64,000 bases of DNA, taken from assembly GCF_011761185.1 (NCBI RefSeq), contig NZ_JAAOYM010000001.1, forward strand, positions 4,712,001 through 4,776,000. Reading direction: 5' to 3'. A program made the position numbers and the translations under genes. The DNA is from Saccharomonospora amisosensis. Lineage in GTDB: Bacteria; Actinomycetota; Actinomycetes; Mycobacteriales; Pseudonocardiaceae. A model generated the notes under the pieces. The model was given only the letters and a program-made list of their open reading frames with translations. It was not told where the DNA came from and did not search any database. Of the stretch, positions 1-8,401 are shown piece after piece; within the stretch, counting starts at the first letter, position 1, and each line of letters starts with the position of its first letter.

Positions 1-165
1 GAGCGCACTGGCCGCAAGGGTTATCGCGGATCTCGACACTGTTCTCATACGGCAACTCACTTTCGCAGGGGAAACCGGTTGGTCTCACCCGACAGAGTGA
101 TCTCCGTTACTCAGTGCCGGTAGCTACGATCGTTGGGATTTTTCCAACAGCATGGCCAGACACAA
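1..165. other. No gene recognised at left edge
   Basis: I see no supported coding sequence here. Short frames in this stretch are shadows of the rpmG region. In related actinobacteria the gene downstream of rpmG encodes a MaoC-type dehydratase; if present it lies outside the window. Confidence 0.4.
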
Positions 166-197
166 CGAAGCCGCCCCCGATCATGGGGGCGGCTTCG
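166..197 (-). terminator. Hairpin terminator behind rpmG
   Basis: A perfect 13-bp stem (CGAAGCCGCCCCC / GGGGGCGGCTTCG) with a 6-nt loop starts 14 nt past the rpmG stop. The minus-strand sequence after it is TTGTGT, a weak U-tract typical of high-GC terminators. Confidence 0.75.
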
Positions 198-211
198 TCG
201 AACTCGTGGCG

Positions 212-376
212 TCAGCGCGTCTCTTTGTGCACCCTGTGGGTTCCGCAGTTCGGGCAGAACTTCTTCATCTCCAGGCGATCCGGGTCGTTACGCTTGTTCT
301 TCCTGGTGATGTAGTTGCGGTGCTTGCACTCCTCGCACGCCAGCGTGATCTTCGGTCGCACGTCGGTGGCAGCCAC
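212..376 (-). CDS. rpmG: 50S ribosomal protein L33 (zinc-binding C+ form)
   Basis: Encodes a 54-residue L33, a small protein of the large ribosomal subunit. The start is GTG with AAGGAG a few bases upstream. Four cysteines form two CxxC pairs at about residues 14/17 and 41/44, so this is the zinc-containing version, not the cysteine-free paralogue that Zur-type regulators switch on in zinc starvation. The basic RKNKRN segment and the C-terminal HKETR are typical of the family. It follows tRNA-Thr and tRNA-Met on the same strand, the conserved actinobacterial arrangement, and is closed by a strong hairpin. Confidence 0.95.
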   Translation of the reverse strand: MAATDVRPKITLACEECKHRNYITRKNKRNDPDRLEMKKFCPNCGTHRVHKETR

Positions 377-407
377 AACGGCTCCTTACTCTCTCATCGA
401 AACAGCG

Positions 408-480
408 TAGCGGTGGCCGGACTCGAACCGGCGACACAGCGATTATGAGCCGCTTGCTCTACCGACTGAGCTACACCGCC
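408..480 (-). tRNA. tRNA-Met (CAT)
   Basis: A 73-nt cloverleaf on the minus strand starts GGCGGTGTAGCTCAG. The anticodon is CAT (GGCTCATAATC) and the T-loop is GTTCGAGTC. The acceptor arm pairs with one terminal G-U. No CCA is encoded. It is an elongator type next to tRNA-Thr and rpmG. Confidence 0.93.
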
Positions 481-494
481 TCATACAGACACCG

Positions 495-567
495 AGCCCC
501 TTTACGGAATCGAACCGTAGACCTTCTCCTTACCATGGAGATGCTCTGCCGACTGAGCTAAAGGGGC
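495..567 (-). tRNA. tRNA-Thr (GGT)
   Basis: A 73-nt cloverleaf on the minus strand starts GCCCCTTTAGCTCAG with anticodon GGT (CTCCATGGTAAGG) and T-loop GGTTCGATTCC. The acceptor stem GCCCCTT/AAGGGGC is perfect. It is the first gene of the tRNA-Thr/tRNA-Met/rpmG unit. Confidence 0.93.
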
Positions 568-643
568 CTGCTCAACGAGCCTGGAAAAAGAGTACATGAG
601 CCGCCTTCGTGCCCGACAGCCGGGGGTCGTGGCCGGGCGAACG

Positions 644-3283
644 TCAGGTGAGCAGTGTCAGCACCGTTTCCGACTGCCGGTCGAAAGACCGCGCCGTCCG
701 CGCCTGCAACCACGCCTCCAGCCGCTCCTCCGACAACGGTCGCGAGATCAGGTACCCCTGTGCCACGTCGCAACCCATCGCCTCGAGCTGGTCTCGCGCG
801 ACGTCCTCCTCCACGCCCTCTGCCACCACTGTGAGGCCGAGGGAGTGGCCGAGTTCGACGATCGAACGCACCACCGCCAGGTCGGAGAGGTCGGTGCCCA
901 TGCCGAGCACGAAGCTTTTGTCGATCTTGACCTGGTCCACCGGAAGCTGCCGTAGGTAGGCGAGCGACGAGTAGCCCGTCCCGAAGTCGTCCACGGCGAG
1001 CTCGATGCCGAGTCCGTGCAACTCGCGCAGGATGGGTAGCGCGCGCTGCGGGTCGGCCATCACGCCGGACTCGGTCAGCTCGAAGGTCAGCAACTCGGCG
1101 GGCACGCCGAACCGCGCAAGCGCGTCGGCGACCTTGCCAGGGAACTCCGCGTCGGCGAGGTTTCGCACCGACAGGTTCACCGCGACCGAGATGCGTAGCC
1201 CCTCTTCCATCCAGCGACGCACCCTGTCCAGCGCCTTGTCCAGTACAAAGGAGGTCAGGGCACCGACGAGACCCGCAGCCTCCACAGCGGGAACGAACTC
1301 GTCGGGGTCCACCCTGCCGAACTCCGGGTGTTGCCAGCGCACCAGCGCCTCGACCCCGAGCACATGCTTGCCAGGCAGCGACACCTTCGGCTGGTAGTGA
1401 ACGCTGACCTGGCCGTCTTCGAGCGCCTGCCGGAACTGGGTGACCATCTGGAACCGTCGCAGGAAGATCTGGCCCATGCTCGGAACGTAGGCCTTGACCT
1501 CCTCGCCACCCCGTGTCGCGCGCACGGCGACGTCGGCACGCTGCAGCAGCGCGTCCACGTCCACCGGCTGGCAGTTCTCCTCCACGGTGCTAGCCGCGTA
1601 CCCGACCATCGCGTTGGCCTCGACCGTCAACCTGTCGACGGGGTACGGCATGGAGAGTTGCTCGCGCAGCCGCTGCGCGAAGTCGTGTGCCTCCTGCGGC
1701 CCGCACCCGACGAGCAGCGCGGCGAACGAGGCGCCCTCCAGCCTGGCAAGCGGCACGTCGGCTCCGAGCGCCTCGCGCATGCGCCTGCCCGCCGCTATGA
1801 CCATCCGGTCGCCCCACGCGTAGCCGAGCGCGTCGCTGACCGTGGAGAACACGTCCAGGTCCACGCGCAGCATCACGGACTGGGTGTGTTCGCGCAGCGG
1901 TTCGCCCGCGACCTGCCGGAAGCCGGGCCGGTTGAGCAGCCCGGTCAGCGGGTCGTGGTAAGCGTCGTGCCGCAGGGTCGCCAGCAACCGGCGGTTGTCC
2001 AGCGCGGTGGCGAGGTGACTCGCCATGGTGCCGAGCAGTTGCACGTCGTACTTGCCGAAGCCCCGCCAGCGCGAAAGCCTGTCGTGCGCTTCGACGACCC
2101 CGAGCAACTGGTTGGCGCTGCGCAGCGGCACGACCAGCGCTTCCTGCGCACTGCGGTCGAGCAACGCGGACCGCACCTCGGTGTTGGCCTCCGTGATACG
2201 GAAATGGCGCACGTGCGCGCCGGGGAGCCGCAGCAGCGGATCGTCGCCGCGCACCGGCGTGGCGGGCAGTTCCTCTCCCGCCACCACCGTGTTCATCGGC
2301 TCGTCGGTCTCCAGCCGCAGCCGCAGGACGACCCTGGCCGCGGCGAGCTGGTCCTTGATCCGCTCCGCGATCGTCGACCAGTCACCGACGTCGACCTCGA
2401 GGCCGATCTCGTCAGCGCGGCCGGCAGGCCGGGAAGCCGCGAGCCTGCCGGACCTGGCCACCATGAGACTGACGTCGGAGAGCGCCTCCATGTCGCGCTG
2501 TTCACGAAGCAGATCCGAGTACGCCCAGTACAGCGCGGCGAGACCAACACTGACCGCCAGCACGATGGGCCACGCGCCAGGGGTCTTGGAGATCACCAGG
2601 TAGCCGGTGAGGCCGACCGAGGCGTTGACGAACCCGACCACCAGAATCCGGCCGGCGAGCCGGAGCACGGTGCCCACCCGCATCCGGCGGCGCAGCACCC
2701 GCACCGCGGCCATGGCGAGCAGCGTGCTCGCCAGCGGTGCGGCGAGGGTGCCTGCCAATGCTGCGATCCACGGCATCTGCTCCGGGTTGCCGAGGGCCTG
2801 CCTAACCAGCCCGGCGACCGCGAACGCGCTGGTGACCTCCAGCAGAAACGCGCCCGCGTTGTAGAGGACGCGGCCGGTGACCTTTCTGGCGACCAGCGTC
2901 GTGACGCCCGCGACGACGTGTGCGGCGAGCACCACTTCGAACGGCGCCACGAAGAAGCCGATGACGAGTGGTATCTCGGTGAAGGAGATGGTCCAGGAAA
3001 TGCCGCTGCGGACGTCGACGTTGACGCCGAGTTGCTCGGCGCCGAGGAACGCGATCGCCAGCAGTGGTCCGATCCACCACAAATGGACCGAACCCTCGAA
3101 GGGCAGCCATGCGGAGACGGCAGCGGCAGCGGCGAGGCCGACCGTCAGCACCGCCGTCGTGTAGAGGCGGAACCTGCGCTCGTCCCTGCGGGCTTCGGCG
3201 GATGCGGGTGCGACACTGGGCTGGTTAGGGGTTTCGGCTGCAGCCGTACTGGGTCCGACGGGTTCGTCGTGTGCGCCCGCCAT
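644..3283 (-). CDS. Membrane GAF-GGDEF-EAL cyclic-di-GMP phosphodiesterase
   Basis: An 879-residue signalling protein. The N-terminal ~260 residues hold several hydrophobic helices (a MASE-like membrane sensor), followed by a GAF-like region (~300-430), a GGDEF domain (~440-590) and an EAL domain (~620-870). The GGDEF signature is degenerate (RLEGASF near residue 515), so diguanylate cyclase activity is unlikely. The EAL part keeps EALVRW (~645), NLSVRN, ELTES, DDFGTGYSS (~764) and VAEGVE, so cyclic-di-GMP hydrolysis is expected. The start is the ATG at 3283, preceded by AAGGAGG; an in-frame start 24 nt upstream lacks this. It is monocistronic by its neighbours. Confidence 0.9.
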   Translation of the reverse strand: MAGAHDEPVGPSTAAAETPNQPSVAPASAEARRDERRFRLYTTAVLTVGLAAAAAVSAWLPFEGSVHLWWIGPLLAIAFLGAEQLGVNVDVRSGISWTISFTEIPLVIGFFVAPFEVVLAAHVVAGVTTLVARKVTGRVLYNAGAFLLEVTSAFAVAGLVRQALGNPEQMPWIAALAGTLAAPLASTLLAMAAVRVLRRRMRVGTVLRLAGRILVVGFVNASVGLTGYLVISKTPGAWPIVLAVSVGLAALYWAYSDLLREQRDMEALSDVSLMVARSGRLAASRPAGRADEIGLEVDVGDWSTIAERIKDQLAAARVVLRLRLETDEPMNTVVAGEELPATPVRGDDPLLRLPGAHVRHFRITEANTEVRSALLDRSAQEALVVPLRSANQLLGVVEAHDRLSRWRGFGKYDVQLLGTMASHLATALDNRRLLATLRHDAYHDPLTGLLNRPGFRQVAGEPLREHTQSVMLRVDLDVFSTVSDALGYAWGDRMVIAAGRRMREALGADVPLARLEGASFAALLVGCGPQEAHDFAQRLREQLSMPYPVDRLTVEANAMVGYAASTVEENCQPVDVDALLQRADVAVRATRGGEEVKAYVPSMGQIFLRRFQMVTQFRQALEDGQVSVHYQPKVSLPGKHVLGVEALVRWQHPEFGRVDPDEFVPAVEAAGLVGALTSFVLDKALDRVRRWMEEGLRISVAVNLSVRNLADAEFPGKVADALARFGVPAELLTFELTESGVMADPQRALPILRELHGLGIELAVDDFGTGYSSLAYLRQLPVDQVKIDKSFVLGMGTDLSDLAVVRSIVELGHSLGLTVVAEGVEEDVARDQLEAMGCDVAQGYLISRPLSEERLEAWLQARTARSFDRQSETVLTLLT

Positions 3284-3520
3284 GCACCCTCCTTCCGTGA
3301 CACGCACCCTTTCGGGATCGGCCCGCGAACGAGAGGATCACTGTACCCCGTAGGGCGTATCAAGGCCTCTTTTCGCGCCAATCACATCACCACAGGGTTA
3401 ACGAGACAACACATAGCGATGCCCTAGCGGTGGCGGGGGTGGCACCATCGCCAACTCCTGTCGCGTTTCGTAATCGATCCTGAGTGACCTACCTCATACC
3501 ATGTCCGGTTGGATGACGCC

Positions 3521-4444
3521 ATGGACATCGAAGCCATCGTCACCGAGCACACGAAGCGGCTCAGCGCGGCCGACCCGCTGCTTCCTGTGCCGAGGCCGTG
3601 GGACGACTCGGAGGGGACGCGGTTGACCGTGGCCGAGGCAACCGCGCTGGCGACCTGCTCCCGTGTCGAACTCGCTTCCAGCGCGGCCCTGTGGCGGCCG
3701 CTGGCCGAGTACCGGCTCGACGTGCGCCTGGCGGGCCACTTCCCCGGGCAGGCGCTGGACTCACTGCTGGCCGCCTGGCAACGCCTGCTCGAGGAGGACA
3801 CGGCCGCGAGCGATCCCGACACCGCCGCGGTCGTGACCCGGCCCAGCAGGGACAGCACGGGCTCGGCCGAACTGCTGCGGCACCGGTTCGCACCCGCACG
3901 GGTGCTGGCGGTACGGCCCGCCGACCGGCTCGGCGGCGGGCCGCCCGCCGTACCCGGCGTGCGCATCCGCGCGGCTGAACCAGGTGACCTGGAAACCGCG
4001 CTACGCCTGCAACTGGAGCTGCGTCGCTACGACGCCCAGTTCGGCCTCGTGCCACGGCGGCCAGGCGAGGAGGAAGCGCTGCGCGCACAGACCCGCGACC
4101 TGCTCGCCCGCGACGCCGCACAACCGACACTGTGGATCGCGGAGGTGTACGGCAAGCCGCTCGGCCTGTTGCACATCCAGCTGCCACCGGATTCCGACTG
4201 GATCAGCGGGCACGTCGCCGCCGAACGGGTGGGGTACCTGGCGTCACTCAACGTGGCGGAGGAAGCGCGCAGCACGGGCGTCGGTTCGGCGCTCACCGCC
4301 CACGCACACCAGGTGTTCGACGAGTCGGGCGTCGAGGTGGTGCTGCTGCATCACGCGCTGGCCAACCCCCGTTCAACGCCGTTCTGGTACGCCCACGGCT
4401 ACCGGCCGCTGTGGACGTCGTGGTACCGGCTACCGGCTCGGTGA
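3521..4444 (+). CDS. GNAT-family N-acetyltransferase
   Basis: About 307 residues. The C-terminal half carries a GNAT fold: SLNVAEEARSTGVGSAL is the acetyl-CoA pyrophosphate-binding motif A, followed by a typical PFWYAHGYRPLW ending. The N-terminal half is a less conserved helical extension containing two Trp and several acidic residues. The acceptor substrate cannot be told. The start could be 3509 or 3521; neither has a strong Shine-Dalgarno. The gene precedes lon, but the HspR-type operator between them suggests separate transcription. Confidence 0.8.
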   Translation: MDIEAIVTEHTKRLSAADPLLPVPRPWDDSEGTRLTVAEATALATCSRVELASSAALWRPLAEYRLDVRLAGHFPGQALDSLLAAWQRLLEEDTAASDPDTAAVVTRPSRDSTGSAELLRHRFAPARVLAVRPADRLGGGPPAVPGVRIRAAEPGDLETALRLQLELRRYDAQFGLVPRRPGEEEALRAQTRDLLARDAAQPTLWIAEVYGKPLGLLHIQLPPDSDWISGHVAAERVGYLASLNVAEEARSTGVGSALTAHAHQVFDESGVEVVLLHHALANPRSTPFWYAHGYRPLWTSWYRLPAR

Positions 4445-4490
4445 TCGCTGCCGGCGAACGACTCGGGGAAACAAACCAGGGCTCCAGAAA

Positions 4491-4511
4491 GTTGAGTGAG
4501 AGGTACTCAAC
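4491..4511 (+). promoter_or_regulatory. HAIR element (HspR operator) in front of lon
   Basis: GTTGAGT-N7-ACTCAAC is a perfect inverted repeat 18 nt before the lon start. It matches the HspR-associated inverted repeat CTTGAGT-N7-ACTCAAG, apart from the outermost base of each arm. In Streptomyces HspR represses dnaK, clpB and lon through this element, so lon here is probably under the same heat-shock control. Confidence 0.85.
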
Positions 4512-4528
4512 AAGACGGGAGCGAACTG

Positions 4529-6940
4529 ATGACACGGACACAACTGCTGCCCGTTGTTCCCCTCGATGACGATGTGTTGTTGCCGGGCATGATCGTGCCG
4601 CTCGATCTCGCGAGCGAGCAGACGCGTGCCGCCGTGGAAGCCGCCAACGGGAGGAGCTCCGGCGCCGCGCTACCGGGTGTGAGGTCTACCCGGCCCGCGA
4701 AGGCCGAGGTCTTCGTGGTGCCGCGGGTGGAAGGCGAGCTGGCCGAGATCGGGACGGTCGCCACGGTGGAACGCCTCGGCAGGCTTCCCGGCGGCGGGTC
4801 GGCGGCGCTGCTGCGCGGAACGCACCGGGCCTACCACCGCGAGGTCTCGGCCGACGAGGTACCGGCGTCCTCCGGCGCGGCGGTGAGCTGGGCCCGAGCC
4901 GAGCCTGCCGTAGAGCCCGCCGCCGACGAGCGCGCCCGTGAGCTGGCCGCGGAGTTCAAGTCGATCGTGGTGTCGATGCTGCAGCAGCGGGGAGTCTGGC
5001 AGATGCTGGACGCCGTCCAGCAGGTCGACGACCCCTCGGCTGTCGCGGACCTCGCTGGCAACGCGCCCTACCTCAACACCGCCCAGAAACTGGACCTGCT
5101 GCGCACCCTCGACGTCTCGGCGCGGCTGGAGCTGGCGCTGGAAGGCGGCCGGACCTATCTGGCCGAGCTGAAGGTCAGCGACACCATCCGCAAGGACGTC
5201 GAGGCCGACATGGAGAAGCAGCAGAAGGAGTTCCTGCTCAGGCGGCAACTGGAGGCCATCCGCAAGGAACTCGGCGAGCTCGGCAACCCCAACGACTCCG
5301 ACGACTACCGCACCAAGGTGGAATCCGCTGACCTACCCGAGCACGTCCGCGAGGCGGCACTGGCCGAGGTGGAGAAGCTGGAGCGCACCTCCGAGCAGTC
5401 ACCGGAGAGCGGCTGGATCCGCACCTGGCTCGACACGGTGCTCGACCTGCCGTGGAACACACGGACCACCGACGTGCACGACATCGCGAGCGCTCGCCGG
5501 GTGCTCGACGCCGACCACGCCGGACTCGACGACGTGAAGGAACGCATCATCGAGTACCTGGCCGTCCGGCAGCGCCGTGCCGAATCGACCGTGGCAGGCA
5601 GGCACTCGGGTGCCGTGCTCGCGCTGGCAGGCCCTCCAGGAGTCGGCAAGACCTCACTCGGCGAGTCGATCGCCAGGGCGATGGGCCGACAGTTCGTTCG
5701 CGTGGCGCTCGGTGGCGTCCGTGACGAGGCGGAGATCCGCGGGCACCGGCGCACGTATGTGGGCGCACTCCCCGGCCGCATCGTGCGGGCGATCCGGGAC
5801 GCGGGCTCGATGAACCCGGTGGTGTTGCTGGACGAGGTGGACAAGGTGGGAGCCGACTACCGAGGCGACCCCACGGCCGCGCTGCTCGAGGTGTTGGACC
5901 CCGAGCAGAACCACACCTTCCGCGACCACTACCTGGAGGTCGAGCTCGACCTGTCCGATGTGGTGTTCCTCGCGACGGCCAACGCGCTGGAGACCATCCC
6001 AGGGCCACTGCTTGACCGCATGGAACTGGTGACCCTTGACGGCTACACCGAGCGCGAGAAGGTGACGATCGCAAGGGATCACCTGCTGCCGACGGAGTCG
6101 CGGCGCGCGGGTATGCGCGCGGGCGATGTCGTACTCACCGACGCAGCGCTGAGCCGCATGGCGGGCGAGTACACCCGGGAGGCGGGCGTTCGTGAGCTGA
6201 ACCGCGCGATCGCGAAGGTACTGCGCAAGGTGGCCACGCGGGTGGCGCTGCAGCAGGCCCGGCTGCCGGTGACCATCGACGAGCAGGACCTGTCCGAGTA
6301 CCTCGGTAGGCCGAGGCACCTGCCAGAGTCGTCGCTGCCCCCTGGCGAGCAGCGCACCTCGATGCCAGGGGTGGCCACCGGGCTTGCCGTCACCGGCGCG
6401 GGAGGCGACGTGCTCTACGTGGAAGCCTCGCTGGCGGACCCCGAGTCCGGCGGCACGGGGCTGACCCTGACCGGGCAGCTCGGCGACGTAATGAAGGAGT
6501 CGGCACAGATCGCGCTGTCCTACCTGCGTTCGCGTGGTGCCGAACTCGAGCTGGCGGTGGCCGACCTCAAGGAGCGTGGTGTGCACATCCACGTGCCAGC
6601 GGGTGCCGTACCCAAGGACGGACCGTCGGCGGGCGTCACCATGACGACGGCGCTGGCTTCGCTGCTGACCGGCAGGCTGGTGCGTGCCGACGTCGCGATG
6701 ACCGGCGAGGTCTCGTTGACTGGCAGAGTGCTACCGATCGGCGGGGTCAAGCAGAAGCTGCTCGCGGCGCATCGGGCCGGGATCACCACGGTGATCATCC
6801 CGCAGCGCAACGAGCCTGACCTCGACGACGTGCCCGCCGACATCCTCGAGCAACTCGAGGTGCACCCGGTGAGCAGCGTTCGGGAAGTGCTCTCACTGGC
6901 CCTCGAACCTGCGACGGCACCGTTGACGCGGGCGGCCTGA
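4529..6940 (+). CDS. lon: ATP-dependent protease Lon
   Basis: An 803-residue LonA protease that unfolds and degrades damaged and regulatory proteins in the cytosol. It has an N-terminal substrate-binding domain (~1-200), a coiled-coil linker, and an AAA+ module with Walker A GPPGVGKTS (~368) and Walker B VVLLDEVDK (~430). The C-terminal protease domain has catalytic Ser700 in KDGPSAG and Lys743 in GGVKQKL; their 43-residue spacing equals that of the E. coli Ser679/Lys722 dyad. The start is the ATG at 4529 behind GGGAGC. An upstream in-frame start would run through the HAIR operator and is rejected. Confidence 0.97.
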   Translation: MTRTQLLPVVPLDDDVLLPGMIVPLDLASEQTRAAVEAANGRSSGAALPGVRSTRPAKAEVFVVPRVEGELAEIGTVATVERLGRLPGGGSAALLRGTHRAYHREVSADEVPASSGAAVSWARAEPAVEPAADERARELAAEFKSIVVSMLQQRGVWQMLDAVQQVDDPSAVADLAGNAPYLNTAQKLDLLRTLDVSARLELALEGGRTYLAELKVSDTIRKDVEADMEKQQKEFLLRRQLEAIRKELGELGNPNDSDDYRTKVESADLPEHVREAALAEVEKLERTSEQSPESGWIRTWLDTVLDLPWNTRTTDVHDIASARRVLDADHAGLDDVKERIIEYLAVRQRRAESTVAGRHSGAVLALAGPPGVGKTSLGESIARAMGRQFVRVALGGVRDEAEIRGHRRTYVGALPGRIVRAIRDAGSMNPVVLLDEVDKVGADYRGDPTAALLEVLDPEQNHTFRDHYLEVELDLSDVVFLATANALETIPGPLLDRMELVTLDGYTEREKVTIARDHLLPTESRRAGMRAGDVVLTDAALSRMAGEYTREAGVRELNRAIAKVLRKVATRVALQQARLPVTIDEQDLSEYLGRPRHLPESSLPPGEQRTSMPGVATGLAVTGAGGDVLYVEASLADPESGGTGLTLTGQLGDVMKESAQIALSYLRSRGAELELAVADLKERGVHIHVPAGAVPKDGPSAGVTMTTALASLLTGRLVRADVAMTGEVSLTGRVLPIGGVKQKLLAAHRAGITTVIIPQRNEPDLDDVPADILEQLEVHPVSSVREVLSLALEPATAPLTRAA

Positions 6941-6943
6941 ACG

Positions 6944-6963
6944 CCGCCCGCGTCCGCGGGCGG
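6944..6963 (+). terminator. Hairpin after lon
   Basis: CCGCCCGCG and CGCGGGCGG form a GC-rich stem directly after the lon stop. A run TTCTTTCGG follows about 10 nt later. It is a probable terminator before the oxygenase operon. Confidence 0.55.
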
Positions 6964-7109
6964 AATCCCGCGGATTCTTTCGGCCAAATTCTTTCAGCCA
7001 ATGAAAACAGGCGTGGTCAGCTCGTTGGCGTCGCTTCACAGTCGAGGCAACCGCACATCGCGTCCTACAAGCACGCGTCCCCACAAGAATCTGCCAAGGA
7101 GCGACGTCA

Positions 7110-8174
7110 ATGACGACCTTTGCCCGCAACCAGTGGTACGTAGCGGCCTACAGCCGCGAGATCGGCCGCGAACTGTTCCCCCGCACCATCCTCGGAGAGC
7201 CGATCGTGTTCTACCGCACCGAGGCCGGTGAGGCCGTCGCGCTGGCTGACCGTTGCGTGCACCGCCGCTACCCGCTGTCGGAGAGCACGCTCGACGGCGA
7301 CAAGATCGTGTGCGGCTACCACGGGTTCACCTACGACAAGGCGGGAAGCTGTGTGTTCGTTCCCGGCCAGACTCGGATTCCCCGCACCGCGCGTATTCCC
7401 AGTTACCCGCTGGTGGAGCAGGACTCCTTCGTTTGGGTGTGGATCGGCGACCACGACAAGGCCGACCCGGCACTGATCCCCAGGGCCCCGTGGCTGACCG
7501 ACCCCGCCTACACGACGGTGTCGGGCATGGAGCCGCTCGCGGCGCGCTACGACCTGCTCGTGGACAACCTGATGGATCTGTCCCACGAGACGTACCTGCA
7601 CGGCGGCTACATCGGTACGCCGGAGGTAGCCAACACCCCGATCACCACCGAGGTGGACGAGGAGAGGGAGGTCATCTACGTCAGCAGGCACATGGCTGAC
7701 GCCGAGTGCCCCTCCTTCTACGCCAAGTCCACCGGTATCGAGGGCAGGATCACGCGCTGGCAGGACATCGAGTTCCACCCGCCGTGCCTTTACCTACTGC
7801 ACAGCAGGGTCGCACCGGTCGGGGTGCTTCCCGCCGACGACGGCACCGACCCCGACGCCTTCCACGTCGAGGTGGTGTACGCGATCACCCCGGAAACCGA
7901 GCACAGCACGCACGACTTCTGGGCGGTGGCGAGGGACTTCGCGCTCGATGACGAGGAGGTGTCGAGGTTCCTCGCGGAGAGCAACCGCACCGTGGTGCTG
8001 CAGGACGTGCGGGCGCTGGACATCCTGGAGCAGGTCATCCAGACCGAGCCCGAGGGCTACCAGGAGCTCAGCATCAACATCGACACCGGTGGACTGGCCG
8101 CTCGGCGCTTCCTCAAGCGGATGATCGAGCGGGGTCAGCAGTCCGAGCAGCGGCAGGCCGCGGTGCGCTCATGA
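7110..8174 (+). CDS. Rieske aromatic-ring/O-demethylating monooxygenase, oxygenase subunit
   Basis: A 354-residue oxygenase of the vanillate O-demethylase (VanA) type. The N-terminal Rieske [2Fe-2S] domain has Cys49-x-His51 and Cys68-x2-His71. The catalytic domain carries the mononuclear iron site DLSHETYLH, with bridging Asp156 and ligands His159 and His164. The start ATG follows AAGGAGCGACGTCA. The gene overlaps the next by 4 nt (ATGA), and a matching reductase and an IclR regulator follow, so this is a two-component monooxygenase operon. A methoxylated aromatic acid is the likely class of substrate by family; the exact one cannot be read from the sequence. Confidence 0.9.
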   Translation: MTTFARNQWYVAAYSREIGRELFPRTILGEPIVFYRTEAGEAVALADRCVHRRYPLSESTLDGDKIVCGYHGFTYDKAGSCVFVPGQTRIPRTARIPSYPLVEQDSFVWVWIGDHDKADPALIPRAPWLTDPAYTTVSGMEPLAARYDLLVDNLMDLSHETYLHGGYIGTPEVANTPITTEVDEEREVIYVSRHMADAECPSFYAKSTGIEGRITRWQDIEFHPPCLYLLHSRVAPVGVLPADDGTDPDAFHVEVVYAITPETEHSTHDFWAVARDFALDDEEVSRFLAESNRTVVLQDVRALDILEQVIQTEPEGYQELSINIDTGGLAARRFLKRMIERGQQSEQRQAAVRS

Positions 8175-8389
8175 GTGCACGGGTGGCGATGTTGCACGGT
8201 GACACCGTGTTTCGCATTCACTGGGTGCTCAACACCGACCTGCTGCTCGGGGTGTGCCACTGCGGTGCCGAGCACACCAGCGAGGACCCTGTGGAGCTGT
8301 GGGACTGGCTGCTCGGCCATCCTCGGGGCCACCAGCCGCCCGAGCGGCAATCGGTGCCACCTTCGGTGCGGGAACTCGCGAGTGTGTGA
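8171..8389 (+). CDS. Small Cys/His protein between oxygenase and reductase
   Basis: A 72-residue protein translationally coupled to the oxygenase (ATGA overlap). It contains a CHCGAEH motif near the middle and a WDWLLGH segment, which could bind a metal or iron-sulfur cluster, but the cysteines are too few for a classical ferredoxin. Coupling on both sides argues that it is made with the oxygenase and reductase, perhaps as an accessory or assembly factor. I do not recognise a named family. Confidence 0.7.
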   Translation: MSARVAMLHGDTVFRIHWVLNTDLLLGVCHCGAEHTSEDPVELWDWLLGHPRGHQPPERQSVPPSVRELASV

Positions 8390-8401
8390 GTGGAGGAACC
8401 G

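Noticed and set aside
152-448. 98-codon plus-strand frame over rpmG
   Set aside because: Antisense to rpmG and its terminator; its end runs into tRNA-Met.
1328-3427. Long open frame on the plus strand opposite the GGDEF/EAL gene
   Set aside because: It is the high-GC shadow of a real gene with strong domain motifs; its product is Arg/Gln/His-rich without any motif.
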